DNA of 64,000 nucleotides from Tolypothrix bouteillei VB521301 (GCF_000760695.4 NZ_JHEG04000001.1:62001-126000), one strand, 5' to 3'; positions 49,400-58,633 are shown, numbered from the stretch's first letter. The notes: a model not told the origin generated them from the letters alone. Numbers and translations: made by a program.

Positions 49400-50194
49400 A
49401 TGAAAAGAAGACAACTTTTTGCCTTCCTTAGCATCACTATTGCTAGCCTATTCCTAGCACTTGGCTTGCGATTGTTCGATGCATCTCCTGTCATAGCTCA
49501 GTCTAACGCCCAACTTCTTGTTTCTGCTGCAGCTAGCCTTAAAGATGTCATGGGGGAAATCAACACCCTCTACCAAAAAGGTAACCCGAATACCAAAATT
49601 AGCTATAACTTCGGTGCTTCTGGTGCTTTGCAGCAACAGATTGAGCAAGGCGCACCCGCAGATATTTTTATTTCGGCTGCACAAAAACAAATGGATGCTT
49701 TGGAGCAAAAGGGGTTATTGCTTGGTGGAACTCGTACTAACTTGGCAAACAATAGTTTAGTTTTGGTTGTCCCTACTAAATCTACTGGGGTTACTAACTT
49801 CAATGCTTTGACTGACGCAAAGGTTAAAAAGATTGCGATTGGCGAACCTAGAAGTGTTCCTGCCGGTCAGTATGGCGAGCAAGTTCTGCAAAAATTGGGG
49901 GTTTTTGATAAAGTAAAACCCAAGCTAGTTTACGCAAACAATGTGCGTCAAGTATTGGCGTCTGTAGAAAGTGGTAATGCTGATGCGGGTTTGGTTTACG
50001 CTACTGATGCAAAAATCTCTAAAAATGTAAAAGTGGTTGCCACAGCTGCTGAAAACAGTCATTCTCCCATCGTTTACCCCATGGCAGTACTTAAGAGCAG
50101 TAAAAATTCTCAGGCGGCTGGAGATTTTGTTAAGTTCCTATCGAGTCAGCCTGCTAAGGCAGTATTGAAAAAATATGGGTTTATCGTACCGTAA
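49400..50194 (+). CDS. modA: Molybdate ABC transporter substrate-binding protein
   Basis: 264 aa from the internal ATG at 49400, which gives a signal peptide (KRRQLFAFLSITIASLFLALGL, cut near VIA-QSN). The mature start is the ModA signature LLVSAAASLKDVM, and ligand-binding serines occur in GASGALQQQIEQGAPADIF. The open frame runs back to 49202, but the extra residues lack family similarity. It captures molybdate or tungstate in the periplasm for the ModBC protein encoded 55 bp downstream. Confidence 0.93.
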   Translation: MKRRQLFAFLSITIASLFLALGLRLFDASPVIAQSNAQLLVSAAASLKDVMGEINTLYQKGNPNTKISYNFGASGALQQQIEQGAPADIFISAAQKQMDALEQKGLLLGGTRTNLANNSLVLVVPTKSTGVTNFNALTDAKVKKIAIGEPRSVPAGQYGEQVLQKLGVFDKVKPKLVYANNVRQVLASVESGNADAGLVYATDAKISKNVKVVATAAENSHSPIVYPMAVLKSSKNSQAAGDFVKFLSSQPAKAVLKKYGFIVP

Positions 50195-50249
50195 TGACCC
50201 GCTTTAAGTCCCTGTCTGTTTTGATAAGAGTTTTTAACTGCAAAGACCC

Positions 50250-52073
50250 ATGATGCCCTACGACTTATCTCCTTTATGGATATCCCTTAAAACTTCCTTA
50301 CTTGCAACATTTATTACCTTTTTTCTTGGTATTGCTGCTGCCTATTGGATGCTGGGATATCGAGGAAAAGGGAAGTCTTTCATTGAGGGCATTTTTGTTT
50401 CTCCTCTGATTTTACCTCCTACGGTTGTTGGCTTTTTGCTACTCCTACTGTTTGGGAAAAATGGTCCATTGGGAAAACTCATGGAGCCTTTGAACTTCAG
50501 TGTGGTTTTTACTTGGTATGGTGCGGCGATCGCAGCAACGGTGGTTTCTTTTCCATTGATGTATAGAACAGCGTTAGGAGCTTTCGAGCAAATCGATAGC
50601 AATCTTTTGCGAGTGGCTCGAACTCTTGGTGCCAAAGAATCCACAATCTTTTGGCGCATCAGTTTACCTCTGGCGCTACCGGGAGTTTTAGCAGCAACAA
50701 CTTTGGCTTTTGCTCGTGCTTTGGGTGAATTCGGTGCAACCTTGATGTTAGCAGGGAATATTCCAGGGCAAACCCAGACAATTCCAATGGCAATTTATTT
50801 TGCCGTTGAAGGCGGAGCAATTCATGAAGCTTGGTTTTGGTCAATTGCCATCATAGCAATCTCTCTGTCTGGAATTATTGCAGCTAACTTATGGCAGGAA
50901 AATCAGGGGAAAAGGAGGGGTCAGGGAGCAGGGAGTAGGAGACAGGAAAACAGGAACACAAAGCAAGAAACTTTTCCCTCTTCCTCCCTTTCCCCCTCCT
51001 CTTCTTCTGGGCTATTTGTAGACATTGAAAAGCGTCTCCCTGGCTTTAACTTGAAAGTCTTTTTTAATGCCGATAAGCTACCCCTGGGATTGTTGGGAGG
51101 ATCTGGGGCTGGCAAAAGCATGATTCTACGCTGTATTGCTGGGATAGAAACGCCAACATCAGGGCGCATTGTTCTGAACGGACGGGTGTTGTTTGACTCT
51201 CAACAGGGGATCGATCTGCCACCACGCGATCGCAAAGTTGGTTTTGTCGTACAAAATTACGCTCTCTTCCCCCAGATGACAGTAGCGCAAAATATTGCCT
51301 TTGGCTTACCAAAAGGATTGTCTGCAACAGCTATTCGACAACAAGTGGAAGCCCAATTGATAACAGTGCATTTGGAAGGATTGGGCGATCGCTACCCGCA
51401 TCAGCTTTCGGGCGGACAGCAGCAAAGAGTAGCCCTAGCAAGAGCCTTAGCCAGTCACCCAGAAGCACTGTTACTGGATGAGCCATTTTCTGCACTGGAT
51501 ACTCACTTGCGAAGTCAGCTAGAACAGCAAATGGTGGAGACATTAGCATCTTACGAAGGAACAACTCTATTTGTCACTCACAATATGGAAGAGGCTTATC
51601 GAGTTTGTCCCAATTTGCTAGTTTTAGATAAAGGACAAGTTGCTCATTCAGGAACAAGATACGATATTTTCGAGCATCCTGCCACGGCTAGTGTTGCTCA
51701 GCTGACAGGATGTAAGAACTTTTCCCGCGCTATTGCTTTAACATCACATCAAGTAGAAGCAGTAGAGTGGGGTTGTACCCTAAACGTTGTCGAACCCATT
51801 CCAGAATTTTTATCTAGTCTTGGAATTCGCGCCCATCATATCAGTTTCACTGACGATCCAACCCAAGAAAATACTTTCAGGTGCTGGCTGACAAGAACAA
51901 GCGAAACTCCACACCGAATGACGTTGTTTCTCAAGCTGAACGGTGAGCCCAAGAACCAATCCGATCATCACTTGCAAGCAGAGGTGTTTAAGGAGAGATG
52001 GGCGGTTTTGAAAGATCGACCGATGCCTTGGTATGTTCGTTTAGATCCCTTGCGGCTGATCTTAATGGAATGA
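50250..52073 (+). CDS. modBC: Fused molybdate ABC permease and ATPase
   Basis: 607 aa. Residues 1-215 are the ModB permease, with five or six TM helices and the EAA loop ARTLGAKESTIFWRISLPLALPG. A polar linker (about 218-250) is Gln/Arg/Ser-rich. The ModC ATPase follows, with Walker A GGSGAGKS at 283-290, signature LSGGQQQRVALARAL and Walker B ALLLDEPFSALD. The C-terminal 130 residues are a regulatory region without a clear full Mop domain. Such modBC fusions are known from heterocystous cyanobacteria. With ModA it imports molybdate needed for nitrogenase and nitrate reductase. Confidence 0.95.
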   Translation: MMPYDLSPLWISLKTSLLATFITFFLGIAAAYWMLGYRGKGKSFIEGIFVSPLILPPTVVGFLLLLLFGKNGPLGKLMEPLNFSVVFTWYGAAIAATVVSFPLMYRTALGAFEQIDSNLLRVARTLGAKESTIFWRISLPLALPGVLAATTLAFARALGEFGATLMLAGNIPGQTQTIPMAIYFAVEGGAIHEAWFWSIAIIAISLSGIIAANLWQENQGKRRGQGAGSRRQENRNTKQETFPSSSLSPSSSSGLFVDIEKRLPGFNLKVFFNADKLPLGLLGGSGAGKSMILRCIAGIETPTSGRIVLNGRVLFDSQQGIDLPPRDRKVGFVVQNYALFPQMTVAQNIAFGLPKGLSATAIRQQVEAQLITVHLEGLGDRYPHQLSGGQQQRVALARALASHPEALLLDEPFSALDTHLRSQLEQQMVETLASYEGTTLFVTHNMEEAYRVCPNLLVLDKGQVAHSGTRYDIFEHPATASVAQLTGCKNFSRAIALTSHQVEAVEWGCTLNVVEPIPEFLSSLGIRAHHISFTDDPTQENTFRCWLTRTSETPHRMTLFLKLNGEPKNQSDHHLQAEVFKERWAVLKDRPMPWYVRLDPLRLILME

Positions 52074-52074
52074 A

Positions 52075-52176
52075 AGTTTCTTTCAAAGACGATTTATTGT
52101 GTCGGCTGTTGAGCGGTATCAATTGCAATTGGTAGTTTATGATGTGGAAAGGGAGGTTATAGATAGATGGCTGTAG
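52075..52176 (+). pseudogene. xisH: Truncated xisH (C-terminal remnant)
   Basis: The frame ending TAG 52174-52176 encodes FFQRRFIVSAVERYQLQLVV... EREVIDRW, which matches the XisH C-terminus (RYQLxLxVYDPExEVIxxW). The first roughly 105 residues of XisH are missing, because the modBC stop is at 52071-52073. The stop overlaps the xisI start by 10 bp, as in intact xisHI pairs. Confidence 0.72.
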
Positions 52177-52508
52177 AGCAATATCGGCAATACATTCGAC
52201 ATCTTCTTTCCGAAGGACGAGGACGAGCTTCAATACTTCCTAATGCTGATGAGTATGAAGTGCAGACTCTTTTCGATTCCGAACAGGATCATTATCAACT
52301 ACTCTATGTTGGTTGGCGTGGAAGTAAACGTCATTTTGGCTGTGTTTTGCATCTTGATATCAAAGATGGAAAAATCTGGATTCAGCATGATGGTACGGAA
52401 GAAGGAATTGCGAATCGGTTAGTTGAAATGGGCGTTCCAAAACAGGATATTATTCTGGCGTTTCACGTGCCTTTACGCCAGTTTACTGGGTTTGGTACGA
52501 GTTCGTAA
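52167..52508 (+). CDS. xisI: XisI-family protein (fdxN element excision controlling factor)
   Basis: 113 aa, full length for the family (AVEQYRQYIRHLLSEGRGR, HFGCVLHLDIKDGKIWIQHDGTE, GIANRLVEMGVPKQDIILAFH). XisI and XisH are needed with XisF for excision of the fdxN element in Anabaena heterocysts. However, xisHI pairs are widespread and numerous and probably have other roles. Its partner XisH is truncated here, so the gene may be on its way to loss. Confidence 0.9.
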   Translation: MAVEQYRQYIRHLLSEGRGRASILPNADEYEVQTLFDSEQDHYQLLYVGWRGSKRHFGCVLHLDIKDGKIWIQHDGTEEGIANRLVEMGVPKQDIILAFHVPLRQFTGFGTSS

Positions 52509-52649
52509 AAAAAGCGGGAGGGACTTCGTTTGTATAGCCACGATTACGAACATCGTTGAGCTAAAAGGGGTTGGAAAATCGGATTTGGTATAAGTTGCTG
52601 AAAAACAATTCCTCTGACTACAATAGGTATTCAAGCGGAGGAATCAAGC

Positions 52650-53243
52650 TTGAAACTGATATTAGTAGCGCCCGATCCATTATTAGCAGCAGCATTTCAA
52701 GAACATTTTTATTATTTTCCTAATGTTGAAATAGTTAATGATTACTTTGAGTGGTTGGCAGATTTTGATTGTTTGGTTAGTCCTGGTAACTCTTTTGGCA
52801 TGATGGATGGCGGGATCGATGCTGCCATTATCAACTTTTTTGGTAGTTCTTTAATGGAAAGAGTCCAGCAACGCATACTTACAGATTATTTGGGCGAACA
52901 GCCAGTGGGAACATCAATGATTGTAGAAACAGGTCATCGATTGCACCCGTTTCTCGCTCACACACCTACAATGCGAGTTCCCATGTCTGTTGTTGGAACT
53001 GATATTCCTTACGTAGCCATGTGGGCTATGCTTTTGTCTGTTCGACACCACAACCAATATGCTCAGGACAAGATTCACAGTATTGCTTGTCCGGGTTTGG
53101 GTACGGGAATTGGTAGAGTACCATATCGTGAAGCGGCGCGACAGATGTCATTAGCATACGACCATTTTCTTTATCCACCCAAGCATCTGAACTGTTTTGT
53201 GGCTGCTTCCAGACAACTTTTGATATGGGAAGGCAAATGTTAA
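52650..53243 (+). CDS. Macrodomain (ADP-ribose-binding) protein
   Basis: 197 aa. The macrodomain signature is CLVSPGNSFGMMDGGIDAAI (41-60), and a later loop reads CPGLGTGIGRVPYREAARQM. Macrodomains bind or hydrolyse ADP-ribose derivatives; the activity is unknown. The start codon appears to be TTG with GGAGGA at 52637-52642, seven bases before it. Monocistronic, followed by a hairpin and T-run. Confidence 0.85.
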   Translation: MKLILVAPDPLLAAAFQEHFYYFPNVEIVNDYFEWLADFDCLVSPGNSFGMMDGGIDAAIINFFGSSLMERVQQRILTDYLGEQPVGTSMIVETGHRLHPFLAHTPTMRVPMSVVGTDIPYVAMWAMLLSVRHHNQYAQDKIHSIACPGLGTGIGRVPYREAARQMSLAYDHFLYPPKHLNCFVAASRQLLIWEGKC

Positions 53244-53279
53244 TACAACTCAGTTTTTTTCAGCAAAATTTTTAGATAT

Positions 53280-53316
53280 GTAAAGACGTGCCATAGCGCG
53301 TCTCTACACTTTTTTA
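53280..53316 (+). terminator. Hairpin and T-run after the macrodomain gene
   Basis: GTAAAGACGTGCCATAGCGC and then GTCTCTAC fold into an imperfect stem, followed by CACTTTTTTA. The stem resembles the dispersed AGAGACGCGCC...GGCGCGTCTCT repeats. Confidence 0.6.
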
Positions 53317-53464
53317 GGGCATACTAATTAAAAATCCTACCGTAGCTCGACTCGTTCGGACTTATTGAGCAAAATGTATAAAAAAGACTGGCTGTACTTA
53401 AAGGCATAGGAAAAAACATGACATTACTTTATTGAAGAAAGTGGTATGTTTTTAGGGAAAGCGA

Positions 53465-54982
53465 ATGAAAGTAACACCAAACAACTTAAAAATAGAAATT
53501 TTGGTAGTAGACGATATACCTGCTAACTTACGTTTGCTAGTCAATATCTTGCGAGAAAATGGCTATAATGCTCGAGCTATTGTCAACGGTCATTCCGTGC
53601 TTGACATTGCTCAATCCATTGAACCCGATTTAATTCTTCTTGATATTCTCATGCCTTCCATCAATGGTTACGAAATTTGCCAGCAACTTAAAGCTAATCC
53701 CAAAACACGCGATATTCCTGTTATTTTTATCAGTGCTCTCAATGAAGGCTTAGACAAAGCTAAAGCCTTTGAAGTCGGTGGAGTAGATTATATTACCAAA
53801 CCCTTTCAGGTAGAAGAAGTTTTAATAAGAATAAACAATCAACTCACTCAACGTTTTCTCATCAAGATACTGCAACAACAAACTAAGCTACTCTATCAGC
53901 AAAATCGACACCTTCAAACTGAGATTAGCGATCGCAAACGGGCAGAAGTATCCCTGAGAATGTCAAAAGAACGCTATTACAGTATTTTTGAAAATGCCAT
54001 TGTTGGAATTTATCAGCTAACTCCAGAAGGAAAATATTTAAGTGTTAACTCAGCACTCGCAAAAATGTACGGTTACTCTTCTCCAGAAGAATTATTTCAA
54101 AGTATAAGTGATATTGACAAACAAATATATCTCGATCCCCAACACCGACAAAAATTTGCTGCTGCACTCGAAGAGAACGAAACTGTCTCTGGATTTGAGT
54201 CATTAATCCACCGTAAGGATGGCAAAACAATTTGGATTTCTGAATCAGCACGTGCTGTTCGGGACTCAACAGGAAAGTTACTCTATTACGAAGGAATGGT
54301 TTCCGAAATTACCGAACGCAAATTGGCACAAGAAGCTCTAAAGTTTCAAAAAGCACAGAGTGAAGAGCTTCTTCTCAATATTTTACCGCAGCAAATTGCA
54401 GAACGCCTTCAAGCTGGAGAAACATTGATTGCCGATCAATTTCAGGAAGTTAGCGTCCTCTTTGCCGATATAGTAGGTTTTACGCAGTTATCCTGTCAAA
54501 AAACTCCTGCTGAATTGGTAGAATTTTTGAATAAAATTTTTTCTAAGTTTGACCAATTAGCAGCAAAACATGGTTTGGAAAAAATTAAAACCATAGGTGA
54601 TGCTTATATGGTGGTTGGAGGTTTACCAACACCAAATCCCGATCGCGTGCGGAAAACAGCGCAAATGGCACTTGATATGCAAGCGTCTCTAGCGCAATTC
54701 AACGCTCAAGAAAAACAAGGACTGCAGTTACGAATTGGGATGAACATAGGTCCTGTAGTTGCTGGAGTCATTGGAATAAGCAAGTTTAGCTATGATTTAT
54801 GGGGAGATACAGTTAATGTCGCTTCGCGTATGGAGTCAAACGGATTACCTGGAAAAATTCAGGTTAGTGCTGCAACTTATGAGTCTCTTAAGGAAGAATT
54901 TAAGTTTGAACAACGGGGCGAAATTTTTATCAAAGGCAAAGGAGTAATGATGACCTACTGGTTGACAGGAAATTTGCCATAA
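53465..54982 (+). CDS. Response regulator-PAS-class III adenylate cyclase
   Basis: 505 aa. Receiver at about 10-130 with acceptor D60 (ILLDILMPS), a coiled coil, PAS with PAC at about 170-295, and a class III cyclase from about 320. Catalytic residues are complete: metal aspartates D335 (FADIVGFT) and D379, adenine-selecting K375 and D448 (LWGDTVN), and transition-state N451 and R455. It should make cAMP from ATP when phosphorylated or when PAS senses its signal. Monocistronic; no cognate kinase nearby. Confidence 0.93.
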   Translation: MKVTPNNLKIEILVVDDIPANLRLLVNILRENGYNARAIVNGHSVLDIAQSIEPDLILLDILMPSINGYEICQQLKANPKTRDIPVIFISALNEGLDKAKAFEVGGVDYITKPFQVEEVLIRINNQLTQRFLIKILQQQTKLLYQQNRHLQTEISDRKRAEVSLRMSKERYYSIFENAIVGIYQLTPEGKYLSVNSALAKMYGYSSPEELFQSISDIDKQIYLDPQHRQKFAAALEENETVSGFESLIHRKDGKTIWISESARAVRDSTGKLLYYEGMVSEITERKLAQEALKFQKAQSEELLLNILPQQIAERLQAGETLIADQFQEVSVLFADIVGFTQLSCQKTPAELVEFLNKIFSKFDQLAAKHGLEKIKTIGDAYMVVGGLPTPNPDRVRKTAQMALDMQASLAQFNAQEKQGLQLRIGMNIGPVVAGVIGISKFSYDLWGDTVNVASRMESNGLPGKIQVSAATYESLKEEFKFEQRGEIFIKGKGVMMTYWLTGNLP

Positions 54983-55100
54983 ATTATGGAATATTCTATC
55001 ATAGTATATATAATGACAAAAAACTGCTAAGACTTATATCGTAGAATTGCGGAAAATCTTTCTTGACATAATAGCTCTGTTGTATAAAGAATATGAACTT

Positions 55101-55154
55101 CACGTAAAGACGCAAAGACTTCAAAAAAGCTTTGCGTCTTCGCGCCTTTACGTG
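55101..55154. repeat. Inverted-repeat dispersed element
   Basis: CACGTAAAG...GCAAAG and CTTTGCG...CTTTACGTG form a long imperfect stem with an A-rich loop. It belongs to the 'GACGCAAAG' dispersed family also seen at 26580. Confidence 0.7.
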
Positions 55155-55198
55155 AGATTTAAATAACATGAGTTCTATAGTCTTCAAGGTCTGAAATT

Positions 55199-55546
55199 AT
55201 GACTGACTCTCAACCCCCCCTTCCACAACCACAACTAATACCTGGTGGTATCACTAGCGAACAATACGAACATTACGTTCCAGAAAAATTAGAATTTAGA
55301 AATGGGTACTTGGGTAACACCGAACAAGATCAGATAGGATTTCAGCTAGCTGTTCTAACCAATATGGGATTACTGAAAGCAATCTACAGCGTAGAAGCAT
55401 TACTGTGGATAGAAGCCTTAGAACTATATTTAAGGAAAAAATTAGAAATTGTCGATGCCGAGCCGGACGTTTATGAGGTACTGCTCGAACGTTTGAATCG
55501 AGCTATGGAAGATTTAACTGTGGTAGCTCAGTATCTAGAAGATTAA
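55199..55546 (+). CDS. Hypothetical protein, conserved-looking
   Basis: 115 aa. A Pro-rich start (residues 5-16) is followed by ITSEQYEHYVPEKLEFRNGYLG, and the C-terminal half is helical (LLKAIYSVEALLWIEALELYLRK). The middle faintly recalls the N-terminus of Uma2-type proteins, without the nuclease motif. Function unknown. It is followed by a second small gene on the same strand 120 bp away. Confidence 0.6.
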   Translation: MTDSQPPLPQPQLIPGGITSEQYEHYVPEKLEFRNGYLGNTEQDQIGFQLAVLTNMGLLKAIYSVEALLWIEALELYLRKKLEIVDAEPDVYEVLLERLNRAMEDLTVVAQYLED

Positions 55547-55666
55547 TTGCGAGTGCATTCTGGTGCAATAGGGTGCATTTTTTATGAAGAATTTAAGATT
55601 TCTAATAATCCTTGTTAATATCAACAAGGATTAAAAATTTAATGACCAGAGTCAGGCAAGTTTTTT

Positions 55667-56014
55667 ATGAGCCAGGAAGATTCTATCTATCCGCGTCCGC
55701 GACCCAAACCAAAACAAGAATCAGAAAGTTTTACTCCACCTCGCCCGCGCCCGCGATCCGAACGACCGGAGTTTGATGAGCCAGAACCAGAACCTGTTTT
55801 TGGGCAACACATCCGTCTATTAGATGTTGAGAAACCGGAAGGGCGTGTTATTTGCGAGTGTTGGTACTGCAAAGAAGGGGTCTTGATTCAGCATCAACGA
55901 GAACCACAACAGGAAGAAATCCGGGTCACTTGTCCCCATTGTGGTAGGGTAGCAATTAAGTTACAGATCGCTAAAATTATGTCAGTGATTGCTATTCCAT
56001 CACCTTGGAAATAA
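55667..56014 (+). CDS. Small protein with Pro/Arg-rich N-terminus and zinc-ribbon-like C-terminus
   Basis: 115 aa. Residues 5-45 are Pro/Arg/Glu-rich and probably disordered. From about 60, CECWYC and then CPHCG are spaced like a zinc ribbon. Function unknown; a nucleic-acid- or protein-binding role is possible. No operon partner is obvious apart from the preceding small gene. Confidence 0.6.
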   Translation: MSQEDSIYPRPRPKPKQESESFTPPRPRPRSERPEFDEPEPEPVFGQHIRLLDVEKPEGRVICECWYCKEGVLIQHQREPQQEEIRVTCPHCGRVAIKLQIAKIMSVIAIPSPWK

Positions 56015-56523
56015 ATACCAGTGACTGGAGGGAGAATACCCGTACCACAAGATAAATGAGCAGGTATGTAGCAATTCTATATTGATTTTCTTTCTCTTTG
56101 CGTCCTCAGTGTCCGTGCGGTTTAAAAATTATTAAATAGATGTAGGTAAGAGGCGAAAAAACTATTGATTTCCTAAGTTTTTATCCACCTTGACAGGGCT
56201 AGGCGATCGAAGCTCCCCAAATCAGGCTTTTATGCACCATAGCTCTACCTACAGTCCTGACAGCAAGTCTCTCGCTAGTACCAATAAAAATCTTTTCTTT
56301 ATTTTCCAGCTAACTGTTACAATTGGCTAAAGTTTTACATAAGACTACGGTATCTTTATAAAGAACAAATGTGAGATTTTATATTTAAGTTAGCTTTAAT
56401 AGAAATTGAAAGAATTTTTCTTTTCAAGAATTAACTGCATCCAACTCAAAAATCTAGATTGTAGATTAAAAAATATTCAAAATAATTTCATTCAGGAAGT
56501 TTGTATAATAGTAAATCAAATAT
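56015..56523. other. Intergenic region
   Basis: 509 bp. It holds a dispersed CTTTGCGTCCTCAGTGTCCG motif near 56096. The last 130 bp are very AT-rich and should carry the promoter of the next gene (TATAAT at 56504-56509). No gene was seen. Confidence 0.4.
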
Positions 56524-57774
56524 ATGATAAAGTCTCAAAATAATTCGGGTCATATTTTGCTAGTTGATGATACGCCAGATAACTTACGCCTGCTCTCTAA
56601 AATTTTAGAAGAACATGGGTTTAAGGTTAGAAAAACTATCAGTGGAAAAATGGCGCTTCAATCAGCCCAGATAGAACCCCCGGAACTAATTTTACTAGAT
56701 ATTAATATGCCAGATTTAAATGGTTATCAAGTTTGCCAGCAATTAAAATCTAACAAAAAAACCGCTAATATTCCTATTATTTTTATTAGTGCTTTAGACC
56801 AAATAACAGATAAAATTAAAGCGTTTGAAAATGGAGGCATAGACTATATTACCAAACCTTTTCAAGAGTTGGAAGTTTTGGCACGTGTTAAAAATCAATT
56901 TACTATTCATCACCAGGCGCAGCAATTACTCGCGAAGAATGAAGAACTACAAGAAGAAGTCCAAAAACGCAAACAAATAGAAGTAAGATTGCAACAGATA
57001 AATAGTATTGTTGAAGAACAAGTTGTAGAAAGAACATCTCAACTTCAACGAGCGCTAGAGTTTGAAGAAAGGCTCAAACAGACGACCGATGAAATACGCA
57101 GTAGCCTTGATGAGGAACAAATTTGGCAAGTGTCCGTTAAGGAATTAGGAGTTGGTCTAGAACTGGAACTGTGCTATTCTGCTATTAATAATTGTGAATT
57201 AAAAACTTGTACCCTCGGTCATGAATTTATTAAGTCTACTTCAAATCCTTTAGATAAGGATAGCATTATAGAATTAGTTCGACTGCCAGAAATACACCAA
57301 CAATTGCTTCAGGGCTTAAGCGTTCAATTGTGTTTGTGTTACCCTGGTTCAAGCTTACAGGAATATTATAAATACACGATTTTAGCTTGCCCTATTTTCG
57401 ATGTTCAAAACTTTTTAGGGAGTTTGTGGTTGTTCAAACCAGAAAACAAAAGTTTCGATGAACTCGAAGTTCAATTAGTTCTACAGGTAACCAATCAATG
57501 TGCGATTGCTATCCGTCAGGCGAGACTTTATCAAGCTGCACGAGAGCAGCTTGATAAATTACAAAAACTCAATCAACTCAAAGATAATTTTTTGCGTACC
57601 GTTGCTATTGAGTTACAGGGTCCTATTGCCGATCTCAAATCAATGAACCAAGAGCTAGGAGCAGAAATTCATGTTAATGAAGTAACAGGGAGTAAAATGT
57701 TACAGTATCTCAGAAATTTGCAGCAGGTATGCGATCGCCAACTGGAGTCTATTGAGAATTTGCTAGATTTGTAA
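56524..57774 (+). CDS. Receiver-GAF protein with degenerate histidine-kinase DHp helix
   Basis: 416 aa. The receiver has D59 (ILLDINMPD). A coiled coil follows, then a divergent GAF at about 185-340, and a C-terminal helical segment. That segment reads LKDNFLRTVAIELQGP, the place where kinases have FLxxxSHELRTP, but the phospho-acceptor position is Ile362. The chain ends after the dimerisation helices without an ATPase domain. It therefore cannot be an ordinary kinase; it may act as a receiver/dimerisation partner of another kinase (inference). Monocistronic. Confidence 0.85.
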   Translation: MIKSQNNSGHILLVDDTPDNLRLLSKILEEHGFKVRKTISGKMALQSAQIEPPELILLDINMPDLNGYQVCQQLKSNKKTANIPIIFISALDQITDKIKAFENGGIDYITKPFQELEVLARVKNQFTIHHQAQQLLAKNEELQEEVQKRKQIEVRLQQINSIVEEQVVERTSQLQRALEFEERLKQTTDEIRSSLDEEQIWQVSVKELGVGLELELCYSAINNCELKTCTLGHEFIKSTSNPLDKDSIIELVRLPEIHQQLLQGLSVQLCLCYPGSSLQEYYKYTILACPIFDVQNFLGSLWLFKPENKSFDELEVQLVLQVTNQCAIAIRQARLYQAAREQLDKLQKLNQLKDNFLRTVAIELQGPIADLKSMNQELGAEIHVNEVTGSKMLQYLRNLQQVCDRQLESIENLLDL

Positions 57775-57793
57775 TATTTACAAGCTGGTACAG

Positions 57794-58633
57794 TTATACT
57801 CCATGTTTCTTAAACCATGCTTGAAGGCGTTGCCATCCATCTTTTGCCTCTCTCTCGCGGTAGGAAGGACGATAATCGGCAAAAAAGGCGTGTGGTGCAT
57901 TGGGGTAAACAACAATTTCTGATTTGCTGTCGCTAGATTTCAGTTGCTCGCGCATCTGATCCACTGTAGCAACAGGAATACCCGTATCTTCGCCGCCATA
58001 GAGTCCGAGTACGGGGACTTTCAAAGTTGATGCAACATCAACAGGGTGTTTTGGCATTAATTCGCTCGCCTCGCCTACTAACCGCCCGTACCACGCCACA
58101 CCAGCTTTAACTTTAGAATTGTGTACGGCATACAGCCAGGTAATACGACCTCCCCAGCAAAAACCCGTAATTCCTAATTTTTCGGCATTGCCTTTAGCAG
58201 ATTTTACAGCCCACTCCACCGCAGCATCAAGATCGGACATCACTTGAGCATCTGGCACTTTAACAACTATCTTACGAATTTCATCTATGTTGCTTAACTT
58301 TGAGACATCCCCCTGACGCACAAACAATTCAGGTGCAATTGCCAAATACCCCAATTTAGCAAAACGACGGCAAACATCCTGAATGTGCTCGTGTACGCCA
58401 AAAATTTCCTGAACAACTAAAACAATTGGGAAATTTTGACCGGTAGCAGGCATTGCTCTGTAAGCAGGAACTGTTCCATCTTTTACCGGAATTTTCACCT
58501 CGCCCGCAACCAACCCTTTGGCATTAGTGGTGATAACTTTGGCAGAAATGGGTTGCACTGCGAGAGCAAAACCCGTCGCTAGAGACGCAGTGATAATAAA
58601 TTCGCGGCGCGTTATTTCGTTCATCCTCTTCAC
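57794..58633 (-). CDS. Dienelactone hydrolase family protein, Tat-exported
   Basis: 279 aa. The N-terminus [18 protein letters not shown] fits a twin-arginine signal. The alpha/beta hydrolase has nucleophile C159 (GFCWGG), D216 (GGEDTG) and H248 (NAPHAF), with the family Glu at E76 (QEIFGV). This Cys-Asp-His set matches dienelactone hydrolase. Natural substrates of exported cyanobacterial members are unknown. Monocistronic and convergent with the previous gene. Confidence 0.88.
   Translation of the reverse strand: MKRMNEITRREFIITASLATGFALAVQPISAKVITTNAKGLVAGEVKIPVKDGTVPAYRAMPATGQNFPIVLVVQEIFGVHEHIQDVCRRFAKLGYLAIAPELFVRQGDVSKLSNIDEIRKIVVKVPDAQVMSDLDAAVEWAVKSAKGNAEKLGITGFCWGGRITWLYAVHNSKVKAGVAWYGRLVGEASELMPKHPVDVASTLKVPVLGLYGGEDTGIPVATVDQMREQLKSSDSKSEIVVYPNAPHAFFADYRPSYREREAKDGWQRLQAWFKKHGV

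Noticed and set aside
52167..52508. An excisable fdxN-type element at the xisI gene
   Set aside because: There is no XisF-type recombinase or matching direct repeats nearby, and the xisH partner is truncated.
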